Positions 1-5,323 are shown, counted from the stretch's first letter. The stretch: 5,378 nt of DNA from SAR202 cluster bacterium (GCA_009392075.1 VFHG01000396.1:1-5378), one strand, 5' to 3'. Notes: generated by a model not told the origin, from the sequence alone. Numbers and translations: made by a program.

Positions 1-43
1 GTTGGTGGGACCCTTGCGGAATTACTGTTGCATTAATGCCCAT
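1..43 (-). CDS. Possible 5' end of a gene running off the left edge (partial)
   Basis: An ATG at 43-41 is followed by 14 open codons (MGINATVIPQGSHQ) before the window ends. The support is an AGGA Shine-Dalgarno sequence at 51-54, seven bases upstream of the ATG, which is good spacing. Nothing in these residues identifies a family. A small hairpin (60-78) sits just upstream in what would be the leader. The call depends entirely on start context, so it could equally be a chance ATG in noncoding DNA. Confidence 0.3.
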   Translation of the reverse strand, partial: MGINATVIPQGSHQ

Positions 44-442
44 CGTATTTTCCTAAATGTCGGGAATGGTTATCCCGATTTGTTCCACCGCGCGCCGCGA
101 TTTGTTGACCGGTTGAAAACAACCGTTCCCGTATTTCCTAGTTATCGGATAGTTTAGCAGACGATGTGCCTTCGGTGTGTATTACTCCGTCGGTGCGATT
201 GGGGAAAATCGCCTATCCGGAATTTCATACAGAGCCGTCTAATGTTGACCCCAAATGCACTGCCACGACGGAATTTCCCTGGGGATCAGTAAACGAAATC
301 TTCAAGGAAGTTTAACCAACAATTCTTCCAGGGAACCCCACGCGTCTTCACCAGGGGGTGGCCGCATGCCAACGGGAGAGCTGTTGACGCTGGAAACTCC
401 CAAAAATATTCCAGGTGTTCACGTAAATCTGACCGGAGTTTT
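44..442. other. About 400 bases without an intact gene; many small inverted repeats
   Basis: No reading frame here looks convincingly coding on either strand. The DNA is visibly less GC-rich than the genes to the right. It holds several exact inverted repeats: TCGGGA/TCCCGA at 60-65 and 73-78; CGGTTG-AAAA-CAACCG at 110-125; GCGATT/AATCGC at 195-212; CGGATAG (146-152) with CTATCCG (213-219); TTCCCTGG (275-282) with CCAGGGAA (328-335); CTGGAA/TTCCAG at 390-395 and 409-414. The nonamer CGATTTGTT occurs at 76-84 and 98-106, 22 bases apart. The stretch lies downstream of a broken gene and may contain more of its decayed remains, but I cannot identify any. Confidence 0.5.
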
Positions 443-580
443 TTAAGCCCTGCCCGGGTGTACATCATGTTGGTTTAGCAGCAGAGATCGACGCGCCAAA
501 CTTCGGTACGCAGCTCGGATAACCTCTACGTCAGCTGTCGGTTGAACCTGTAGCAATTCTTAGTAATTTTCTTCTTGCAT
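443..580 (-). pseudogene. Broken J-domain (DnaJ-like) gene remnant
   Basis: Reading leftward from ATG at 580, the frame gives MQEENY, then TAA (562-560), then ELLQVQPTADVEVIRAAY (559-506) and SLARR. This is the start of a J domain: the usual pattern is an N-terminal YYELL-like segment, then helix II with AAY and LAR(R/K), then a YHPD turn. The TAA sits exactly where the second Tyr of NYYELL is expected, and TAC or TAT is one base from TAA. After LARR the usual YHPDVNPG is missing; instead there is a six-residue SLLLNQ stretch and then HDVHPGRA, which looks like HPDVHPG without its Pro, before a TAA at 445-443. The expected helix III-IV sequence (NEAYxVLSD) is absent from all three minus frames as far as position 230. 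J domains stimulate Hsp70 ATPase through HPD, so this copy should be non-functional. The family match is by eye, but the 24-residue block is distinctive. Confidence 0.7.
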
Positions 581-591
581 GCTTCCGCTGC

Positions 592-620
592 AGTATAAGA
601 CAACGCTCGGTATCTGTCCT
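592..620 (-). promoter_or_regulatory. Candidate sigma-70-type promoter before the J-domain remnant
   Basis: A -10-like TATACT lies at 597-592 and a -35-like AGGACA at 620-615, separated by 17 bases. The predicted transcript start near 585 is only about five bases before the ATG at 580, so the original gene would have been almost leaderless. No properly spaced Shine-Dalgarno sequence is visible there. It may be a relic or a chance match. Confidence 0.3.
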
Positions 621-749
621 TTTTATAGGTTTCCAGGCGTCGCTGTACAGGCCAACGCCATCAGCACGCCGATGGACAGCAGAACGTGCACGATAAGTGC
701 TAGTGATATGGAAGATAGGTAGCGATTTGGCGGTAGTCTACACGGTTAA

Positions 750-1088
750 CTATCGGTCGGAAGTATCTCCTGTCGATGTCGCGAGGATGGCTTTGGCTTT
801 GCGCACAATTAGGACTTCCCCAACCAAAGCGCCGGGAGGGCCTGTGGTAATCAGAGTGGCGACGAGAAACCACCAACTCCAGAGCTTCTGGAGCGCCCCG
901 ATGCCTACAATGGCGATGAGTGCCAGGAAAACGATTCCGTGGGTTAGGCCAAAAATCTGCACCAATTCCTCATTGTTAGCAAAGGATGCAACGAGCAGCA
1001 CTATGAGCAGGATCAGATCCGCCAGGGCAATCCATCGCACAATCATTAACCAACGAAGTACCTGTTGAGCCTCTAGGGCTGACTGCAT
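750..1088 (-). CDS. Small three-helix integral membrane protein, DUF3817-like
   Basis: The 112-residue protein has three hydrophobic segments, at about residues 12-37, 46-66 and 71-95, and a short polar tail, so it should sit in the cytoplasmic membrane. The layout and landmarks resemble the DUF3817 family: an RWIALAD-like first helix, a THG motif (49-51) opening the second helix, and a TTGPPGAL turn in the third where family members have a P-F-G-type motif. No biochemical role is established for that family. I chose the ATG at 1088 over the in-frame GTG at 1097 because AGGTGG (1099-1094) is a good ribosome site five bases before the ATG and overlaps the GTG. It appears monocistronic: its nearest upstream neighbour is the tRNA pair, beyond a terminator. 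The family match is by eye, and a generic small membrane protein is the alternative. Confidence 0.72.
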   Translation of the reverse strand: MQSALEAQQVLRWLMIVRWIALADLILLIVLLVASFANNEELVQIFGLTHGIVFLALIAIVGIGALQKLWSWWFLVATLITTGPPGALVGEVLIVRKAKAILATSTGDTSDR

Positions 1089-1093
1089 CCCGA

Positions 1094-1099
1094 CCACCT
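1094..1099 (-). promoter_or_regulatory. Ribosome binding site that decides the membrane-protein start
   Basis: AGGTGG is five bases before the ATG at 1088-1086. The competing GTG codon at 1097-1095 lies inside this site, so initiation at the GTG is unlikely. Confidence 0.5.
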
Positions 1100-1133
1100 A
1101 CCGGCCTAATCGTCGAATCCTGAGATGCCCGCT

Positions 1134-1139
1134 ATTGTA
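1134..1139 (-). promoter_or_regulatory. Candidate -10 element for the DUF3817-like gene
   Basis: TACAAT (1139-1134) matches five of the six -10 consensus bases and would start a transcript near 1127, giving a leader of about 40 bases. No good -35 hexamer is visible at 16-18 bases upstream, so this is weak support. Confidence 0.3.
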
Positions 1140-1430
1140 GTCCAAAGTTCCAGGCTAAGTTCGGTGTTGCCGAAGAAGAACCCGACGGTCCATGGGTAGG
1201 ACCTCTCAAGCGACTCGGCAACCACGCCCTGTAACCTTCACGTTCTGGCTGCCGATCCCCCTACCCTTAAAGTACCCCACCCCCAAGGTCTCTCGATGTG
1301 GCCCCTCGATTAGTGCTCTGCAATACGGTGGCCATCTTGCCCGTCAGCCATCAGGGCCAGCGAACCCCTCTAGGACACCCTGTGCCCCAGAATTGGCCAC
1401 CTTGCCAACTTCTTCATATCTATCAAATCG
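1140..1430. other. Intergenic stretch with no convincing gene
   Basis: Open frames on the plus strand here run straight through the terminator hairpin at 1432-1462, are Pro/Ser/Thr-rich and resemble no protein I know, so I do not call them genes. Short hairpins are present (TTCGG/CCGAA at 1160-1174, GGTCC/GGACC at 1187-1203, CGGCA/TGCCG at 1216-1254). A C-rich tract at 1257-1284 makes the minus strand G-rich. An approximate direct repeat, GGCCAYCTTGCC, occurs at 1330-1341 and 1395-1406. I recognise no known RNA family. Confidence 0.45.
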
Positions 1431-1431
1431 C

Positions 1432-1462
1432 AAAGGCCCCGGTGATAAGCCGGGGCCTTTTT
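1432..1462. terminator. Strong rho-independent terminator hairpin, possibly bidirectional
   Basis: AAAGGCCCCGG (1432-1442) pairs perfectly with CCGGGGCCTTT (1450-1460) around the seven-base loop TGATAAG, an 11-bp stem. On the plus strand it ends in TTTTT (1458-1462), the classic form. On the minus strand only TTT precedes GCG, but the hairpin lies about 100 bases past the 3' end of the tRNA-Thr pair, the only recognised upstream transcription unit, so it probably ends tRNA transcription. No plus-strand gene that would need it is visible. Confidence 0.75.
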
Positions 1463-1558
1463 GCGCCTGAAATTGATGAGAGGTTAAAAGTTGGTGGGCA
1501 TTTCTCGGTTATCGATTTCTGTGATTTTCCGAAACCTGCTCGTTTTAGCTTCAAAAAA

Positions 1559-1633
1559 TGGAGCCGGTGATAGGAATTGAACCCACGACCTGCTGTTTAC
1601 AAAACAGCTGCTCTACCACTGAGCTACACCGGC
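1559..1633 (-). tRNA. tRNA-Thr, anticodon TGT
   Basis: The cloverleaf is complete. The acceptor stem is GCCGGTG (1633-1627) with CACCGGC (1569-1563), followed by U73 and an encoded CCA (1561-1559). The D arm is GCTC-AGTGGTA-GAGC. The anticodon stem GCTGT/ACAGC holds the loop TTTGTAA, so the anticodon is TGT (reads ACA and, by wobble, related Thr codons). The T arm is GTGGG-TTCAATT-CCTAT with two G-U pairs. G1-C72 and C2-G71 fit known threonine identity elements. It is the second of two tandem Thr tRNAs on the minus strand, 38 bases after the first. A T-run follows directly after CCA. Confidence 0.96.
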
Positions 1634-1671
1634 CCGGAAGCGGTATCTCGGCCTTTATCGTACCTGAAAAA

Positions 1672-1746
1672 TGGAGCCGGTGATGGGAATCGAACCCGCG
1701 ACCTGCTGTTTACGAAACAGCTGCTCTACCACTGAGCTACACCGGC
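1672..1746 (-). tRNA. tRNA-Thr, anticodon CGT
   Basis: The cloverleaf has the same acceptor, D and anticodon stems as its neighbour, with the anticodon loop TTCGTAA (anticodon CGT, reads ACG). U73 and an encoded CCA (1674-1672) end it. It differs from the TGT copy at only four bases, all transitions: positions 34, 50, 57 and 63 in tRNA numbering. The T arm GCGGG-TTCGATT-CCCAT has a C50-A64 mismatch where the other copy has U-A; the neighbouring pairs are intact, so the gene is probably still functional. It is the first of the two transcribed and likely shares a promoter at 1792-1821 with the TGT copy. Confidence 0.95.
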
Positions 1747-1791
1747 CTGCCTTTGAAGAGATTCATCAAAAAATCCAGGGTTACCGCAGCG

Positions 1792-1821
1792 ATTATCTTA
1801 GCATACGGCCGTGCCTGTAGA
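1792..1821 (-). promoter_or_regulatory. Likely promoter of the tRNA-Thr pair
   Basis: A -35-like TCTACA (1821-1816) and a -10-like GATAAT (1797-1792), each matching at least four consensus bases, are 18 bases apart. The transcript would start near 1785, about 40 bases before the CGT tRNA. The site lies just after the methyltransferase stop codon, and no clear terminator separates them, so read-through from that gene is also possible. Confidence 0.45.
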
Positions 1822-1856
1822 CCTCGATAAAGTCACGGCTTCCGGCTACCAACGCC

Positions 1857-3005
1857 TTACCAGGTGTAGGACTGGCTGGCCAGGTTGGCCCCATCGCCCA
1901 TGGCGGCTAGCTTGAGCCAGACGATGTCCTTGTCCACCCGGTTGGAGCCCGCTGACGTGTCGAACCCGCAGTCGGTGCCGGCCATCACCCGCGTGGGGTC
2001 TCCGCCCACCGCGTCCACCGCCAGCCGCAGCCGGTCGGCCACCACCTCAGGGTGCTCCACGTAGTTGGTCTTGGTGTCGATGACCCCTGCCACTAGCAGC
2101 ATGTGCTCCGGCAGAGGAAAACGCTGGTAGACCTTGTACTCGTGTGCGTGGCGCGGGTTGGCCATCTCCATGACCAGCGCCCCCACATTAGCCCCGTAAA
2201 CGATTGGGAGGATGTCTTCCAAGGGCACGTCGTAGTGATGAGGCCCCTCGGTGTTGCCCCAGCACACGTGCAGCCGCACCTGCGCCCTGGGGATGTTGCG
2301 GATGGCATGGTTGATGGCCCGGATGTGCAGAGATACCACCTGTTGAAACACCTCTATCCGGTCGTCCTGATAGGCCACATGGCGCTCCATGGCCAGGTCT
2401 GGGCAGTCCAATTGCAGCACCACACCTCTGTTGGTGATGATCTCGTACTCTTGGCGCATCTCCTCAGCCAGGGCCATCACATACTCTTCGTGGTTGTCGT
2501 AGTGGGCGTTGCCCATGGTCAGGGCGATGATGCCAGGCGAGGCCGCGCTCATGAACAAGTCTTGGTGAGAAGTATCAGCCTCGCTCGCCCCGTTGAGCAG
2601 GCCGTTCACCTCCCGCTCGGCCAAGTCCGGACGCTGGTATTCCAGCGGCCCGATACACTGGGGCACGTCGCGCATCAGTTGCACGGCTCTGGGCCGGGCG
2701 ATGTTGGGAAATTCGTTCTGGTCCTTGTGGCCGCGCCGGGTCCATGAACCGCCGAACCCGGACATCCGTTGCGTCACGTAGGTCGAGAAGCTGATGCGAG
2801 ACTGCTCGCCGCTGTTGATCACATCCACTCCAGCCAGGGCCTGCCGGCGGATCACCTCAAGGGTCGACTCATCGGCCAAGCTCTCCAAGGCTGATCCGTC
2901 CACCTCTTCGCCGCGGGCCACTTTGGCCAGAAGCTCCACCAGACCCTCGGGTCGCGGCAGGCTGCCGGTGTGGGTGGTGAAAATGCGTCCTTCGCTGCGT
3001 TTCAT
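1857..3005 (-). CDS. Cobalamin-independent methionine synthase (MetE) C-terminal-domain-like zinc methyltransferase
   Basis: The 382-residue protein corresponds to only the catalytic C-terminal barrel of MetE (full MetE is about 750 residues) and begins in the family's usual way with TTHTGSLPRP (10-19). The zinc ligands of MetE all appear to be present: His246 and Cys248 (LHVCWG), Glu280 (VMEMANP) and Cys346 (GTDCGF). A QLDCPDLA segment (198-205) matches the family's Q-x-D-x-P strand. The start has AAGGA (3015-3011) five bases before the ATG. It lies 108 bases after the flavin oxidase and probably belongs to the same transcript. Established: short core MetE proteins can make methionine from methylcobalamin or act on other methyl donors. 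Inference: a role in a methyl-transfer catabolic step is as likely as methionine synthesis, since the N-terminal folate-binding half is missing. The substrate cannot be read from the sequence. Family confidence is high, exact reaction low. Confidence 0.9.
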   Translation of the reverse strand: MKRSEGRIFTTHTGSLPRPEGLVELLAKVARGEEVDGSALESLADESTLEVIRRQALAGVDVINSGEQSRISFSTYVTQRMSGFGGSWTRRGHKDQNEFPNIARPRAVQLMRDVPQCIGPLEYQRPDLAEREVNGLLNGASEADTSHQDLFMSAASPGIIALTMGNAHYDNHEEYVMALAEEMRQEYEIITNRGVVLQLDCPDLAMERHVAYQDDRIEVFQQVVSLHIRAINHAIRNIPRAQVRLHVCWGNTEGPHHYDVPLEDILPIVYGANVGALVMEMANPRHAHEYKVYQRFPLPEHMLLVAGVIDTKTNYVEHPEVVADRLRLAVDAVGGDPTRVMAGTDCGFDTSAGSNRVDKDIVWLKLAAMGDGANLASQSYTW

Positions 3006-3057
3006 GATGTTCCTTCAAGATTGCTTCGGGGCCCAAGTGAGGTTGGCTGACGAACAT

Positions 3058-3096
3058 TCTCCCCCATCCTAACCTTCCCCCTGGAAGGGGACGGGA
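3058..3096. repeat. Intergenic palindromic element resembling a REP-type repeat
   Basis: Between the oxidase and the methyltransferase, CCTTCC (3073-3078) and GGAAGG (3083-3088) form a 6-bp stem around a four-base loop, flanked on one side by a CTCCCCCATCCTAA-like arm and on the other by GGACGGGA. This layout resembles dispersed intergenic repeats of the form CCCTcaCCCTAACCCTCtCCC plus hairpin found in many bacterial genomes. Only one copy is in the window, so repeat status is inferred. It could instead act as an mRNA processing or stabilising hairpin between the two genes. There is no T-run, so it is a poor terminator. Confidence 0.4.
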
Positions 3097-3113
3097 CTCA
3101 CGGCCGGATTAAG

Positions 3114-4244
3114 CTAGTCGAACCGGCTGGGGCGGTAATCGGACAGAAGGTCTACCTGCGCCCCGTCTATGATCTCCATGGTAGCCAATTGGGCCATCAG
3201 AGGGGCCAACGTCACCCCGCTGTGGGTCAATGCCAGGTAGACGTTGGGGGACTTGGGCGAGAAACCAGCCACCGGAAACCCATCCAACGGCATCGGCCGG
3301 TAGCCCACCGGCACGGGGATCGCTGCAGCGCCCTTCAATGCCGGCACGTACTCGGCCGCACGAGCTAAAAGTTCATCGGCATGTGCCTGCGTGTCGTCTC
3401 TGGCCAGGCTTTCTTGGCTCCCTTCGCCAATCATTGCCGAGCCGTCCAGGCACTGACGCAGGTGAATCTCCGGCCGGCCCGGCTCCAGCGGTGGAGCGTA
3501 CAGAACTGAAACATTCGAGAGCAGTGGCTGGGCGATGGGGCCGGTGCGGATCACCACGCCTGGACTCTCCCCCTGGGGAATGGTGATTCCTGCCATCGCC
3601 GCCAGCGCCGTGTTGTCCACACCGCCGGCAAGTACCACTACGTCAGCGTCAATGGTTTCGCCGCCCGCGACGACTGTGGCAGAGCTGGAGTTGTTCATCA
3701 CGTCGGTAACCTGTGTTTCTAGCTTGGCTGCGGCGCCGAGTTTGACCGCAGCTTGGATGCAGGCCTGAGCGGCGAGGGTCGGCTCGACCATTCCGTCTAA
3801 TTCGCAATAGATCGCCGCGGTTACCTCCCTTGGAGACAGCCCTGGCTCTATATAGGCCGTCTGCGCGGCGTCTAGCAACTGGCACGGGTAGCCCCAGGCT
3901 CGAAGTTGGGCGGCGCGGGACTCCAGTTCGTACGCTCCCACGGCGGTGGATGCCCATTCCAGCTGACCGCCCCAGCGCAGGCCGACATCCACGCCCAACC
4001 CCTTAGCGAACCGGTCCCACATGCCCAGCGACCGGCGGTTGAAGTTGTGGTAGGAGACAGGGTGCTTTGCCGTGGCGTTGATCCAGGCGAATGAATGGCT
4101 GGTGGCGCCGGCGCCAGGCCTCCCTTTATCGATCACCGTGACTGCCGCGCCGCGCCTGGCCAGGGAATAAGCGATGGCTGAGCCAACGATTCCGGCGCCG
4201 ACCACGGTTACTTTGACTTGTTTTCGAGAGGGTCCGGTAGACAT
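3114..4244 (-). CDS. FAD-dependent oxidoreductase of the DAO family (amine/amino-acid oxidase-like)
   Basis: The 376-residue protein has the usual length for DadA/ThiO/sarcosine-oxidase-like flavoproteins. An N-terminal Rossmann FAD motif VVGAGIVGSAIAYSLARRG has glycines at 16, 18 and 21, and the acidic residue ending the second strand is Asp39 (VIDKG). The C terminus carries the family signature: YRPMPLDGFPVAG (315-327) and then THSGVTLAPL (340-349), which close over the flavin. No signal peptide or membrane segment is seen, so it should be cytoplasmic. Such enzymes oxidise a C-N bond of a D-amino acid, glycine, sarcosine or another N-alkyl amino acid; the substrate is not evident. The ATG at 4244 has AAGGA (4255-4251) six bases upstream, both inside the end of the LysR gene, so translation is probably coupled to the regulator. 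The MetE-like gene follows. Confidence 0.9.
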   Translation of the reverse strand: MSTGPSRKQVKVTVVGAGIVGSAIAYSLARRGAAVTVIDKGRPGAGATSHSFAWINATAKHPVSYHNFNRRSLGMWDRFAKGLGVDVGLRWGGQLEWASTAVGAYELESRAAQLRAWGYPCQLLDAAQTAYIEPGLSPREVTAAIYCELDGMVEPTLAAQACIQAAVKLGAAAKLETQVTDVMNNSSSATVVAGGETIDADVVVLAGGVDNTALAAMAGITIPQGESPGVVIRTGPIAQPLLSNVSVLYAPPLEPGRPEIHLRQCLDGSAMIGEGSQESLARDDTQAHADELLARAAEYVPALKGAAAIPVPVGYRPMPLDGFPVAGFSPKSPNVYLALTHSGVTLAPLMAQLATMEIIDGAQVDLLSDYRPSRFD

Positions 4245-5185
4245 AAACTATCCTTGGACCGTTCTTCAGCCTTAGTATGGTCCCAGCCTGTCAGATCGGC
4301 GTGGTAGCCCCGCATCTCGTCCGAAAGGACTTCGATGAAGTTCCGCACAGCCTGACCAAGGAACTTGCCCTTCAATGTGCAGACGCCAATCACCGAAGAA
4401 TCGAAGATGTGGTCCAACCGCACCACTCCCAGACGGTCATGGTCCTGCTGGTGGAGGGTGAAATCGTTGCACACCGCCACGCCCATACCGGTCTCGACGT
4501 AGCGTTTGATGGATTCAGTATCGTCCAATGCCAGCACCACGTCCCAGGAAACGCCTTGTACCCTCAACTCCTGCTCTAACTTCTGGCGGGTCAGGCTTTC
4601 AGGCCCGGGAAGGATCATTGGCCAGGGAGCCAGGTCCTGCAGGCTAACGTTGGTACGTTTCAATAAGGGGTGGTCCAAGGGCGTCATCAGGACAACGTCG
4701 AATTTGAATAACTCTTGGAATTCCAGCGATTGGTCGTCTAGGGGCGGAGGAGCGCAGAACGCCAGGTCAACCTCACCGGACCGCACCAGGCGTAGCAGAG
4801 GGGTGTACGGCCTCGCCAATAGCTGAATGCGGACGTCCGGATAGCTGTTGCTGAAGACCTGAATTCCTGGTGGGAGGTGGTGCAAGACCAGATCTGGATA
4901 CGCGCCCACCACGAACGAACCGCGTCGTTCGCTATAGTCCATCTGTGTCTTCAGCGCGTCCACTGCTTGGACCACGGGCGTGACCAGTTCCAGTAGGATT
5001 GAGCCCTCTGAGGTAAGCTGAATCGGCCGTTTGATGCGGTCAAACAGGATTATCTCAAACTCGTCTTCAAGCTTGCGAAGGTGAGTGGTTACCGTTGGTT
5101 GGCCCAGAGCCAGTGTGCGGGCCGCCTTAGAGACACTTCGCAGCTGAGCAACATGGTAAAAACTAACAAGCTGACGCAGTTCCAT
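4208..5185 (-). CDS. LysR-type transcriptional regulator
   Basis: The 325-residue protein has an N-terminal winged helix-turn-helix (about 1-62) with the LysR signature: FYHVAQLRSVSKAART, then LGQPTVTTHLRKLE, then LFDR and LTSEG. A two-lobed effector-binding domain follows (about 91-295), beginning VVGAYPDLVLHHLP and including DLAFCAPP and GMGVAVC segments. Its LysR part ends near residue 295; the last 30 residues are polar and unlike the family, and their codons contain the ribosome site and start of the downstream oxidase gene (overlap 4208-4244). The start at 5185 has GGAGG (5199-5195) nine bases upstream. Unlike the common LysR layout, it is not divergent from the oxidase but precedes it on the same strand. 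It most likely controls its own operon and perhaps a gene beyond the right edge. The ligand is unknown. Confidence 0.92.
   Translation of the reverse strand: MELRQLVSFYHVAQLRSVSKAARTLALGQPTVTTHLRKLEDEFEIILFDRIKRPIQLTSEGSILLELVTPVVQAVDALKTQMDYSERRGSFVVGAYPDLVLHHLPPGIQVFSNSYPDVRIQLLARPYTPLLRLVRSGEVDLAFCAPPPLDDQSLEFQELFKFDVVLMTPLDHPLLKRTNVSLQDLAPWPMILPGPESLTRQKLEQELRVQGVSWDVVLALDDTESIKRYVETGMGVAVCNDFTLHQQDHDRLGVVRLDHIFDSSVIGVCTLKGKFLGQAVRNFIEVLSDEMRGYHADLTGWDHTKAEERSKDSLCLPDPLENKSK
4245..4255 (-). promoter_or_regulatory. Oxidase ribosome binding site inside the LysR coding region
   Basis: AAGGA (4255-4251) plus a six-base spacer to ATG 4244. It lies within the last codons of the regulator, which fits translational coupling of the two genes and supports this start. 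Confidence 0.6.
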
Positions 5186-5220
5186 CTGGCGTTGCCTCCC
5201 CCTTTGGCATCACGGTCGCC

Positions 5221-5229
5221 AATATAACA
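5221..5229 (-). promoter_or_regulatory. Likely extended -10 promoter of the LysR gene/operon
   Basis: TGTTATATT (5229-5221) is an extended -10 element (TG-N-TATATT, five of six -10 bases). It would start transcription near 5214, leaving a leader of about 28 bases with the GGAGG ribosome site. No good -35 hexamer is seen, which suits an extended -10 promoter or one that needs an activator. Confidence 0.5.
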
Positions 5230-5257
5230 TATCAATGAGCATTAGGGTAGTAGGAAT

Positions 5258-5323
5258 GGTATACCCGCAAAATCGATATTGCGAACGCATTTCATGCTGT
5301 CATGAACCGGTCTGAGTTAACTC
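5258..5323. promoter_or_regulatory. Cluster of palindromes; candidate operators for the LysR protein
   Basis: Several perfect dyads occur within 66 bases upstream of the LysR promoter: GGTATACC (5258-5265), ATCGAT (5272-5277), TGCG-AA-CGCA (5280-5289), TTCATG-CTGT-CATGAA (5291-5306) and GAGTTAACTC (5314-5323). The 5291-5306 dyad, about 62 bases upstream of the -10 element, is at a position typical of LysR recognition sites, though it is T-N12-A rather than the classic T-N11-A. To its right, to the end of the window, there is no gene. Confidence 0.4.

Noticed and set aside
228..311. Minus-strand fragment with FTDPQGNSVVAVHLG, faintly like a glyoxalase/VOC end motif
   Set aside because: Only 28 codons between stops, no start and no other VOC features; the F-DP-GN resemblance is too short to trust.
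390..414. CTGGAA/TTCCAG inverted repeat as a terminator
   Set aside because: Only six pairs with a 13-base loop and no T-run following on either strand.
255..468. Open frames on both strands (63 codons plus, 60 codons minus) as small genes
   Set aside because: Neither has a ribosome site or a recognisable domain. They overlap each other, and the minus one starts inside the J-domain remnant directly after an in-frame stop.
697..1068. Plus-strand 123-codon open frame
   Set aside because: It lies almost entirely antisense to the membrane protein gene, whose three hydrophobic helices and ribosome site make the minus strand the coding one.
1192..1570. Two overlapping plus-strand open frames of about 90 codons
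   Set aside because: Both read through the strong terminator hairpin, one runs into a tRNA gene, and their sequences are low-complexity and unlike known proteins.
2103..2747. Plus-strand 214-codon open frame opposite the methyltransferase
   Set aside because: A shadow of the GC-rich MetE-like gene: Val/His/Gly/Leu-rich with no domain, while the minus strand has all four zinc ligands.
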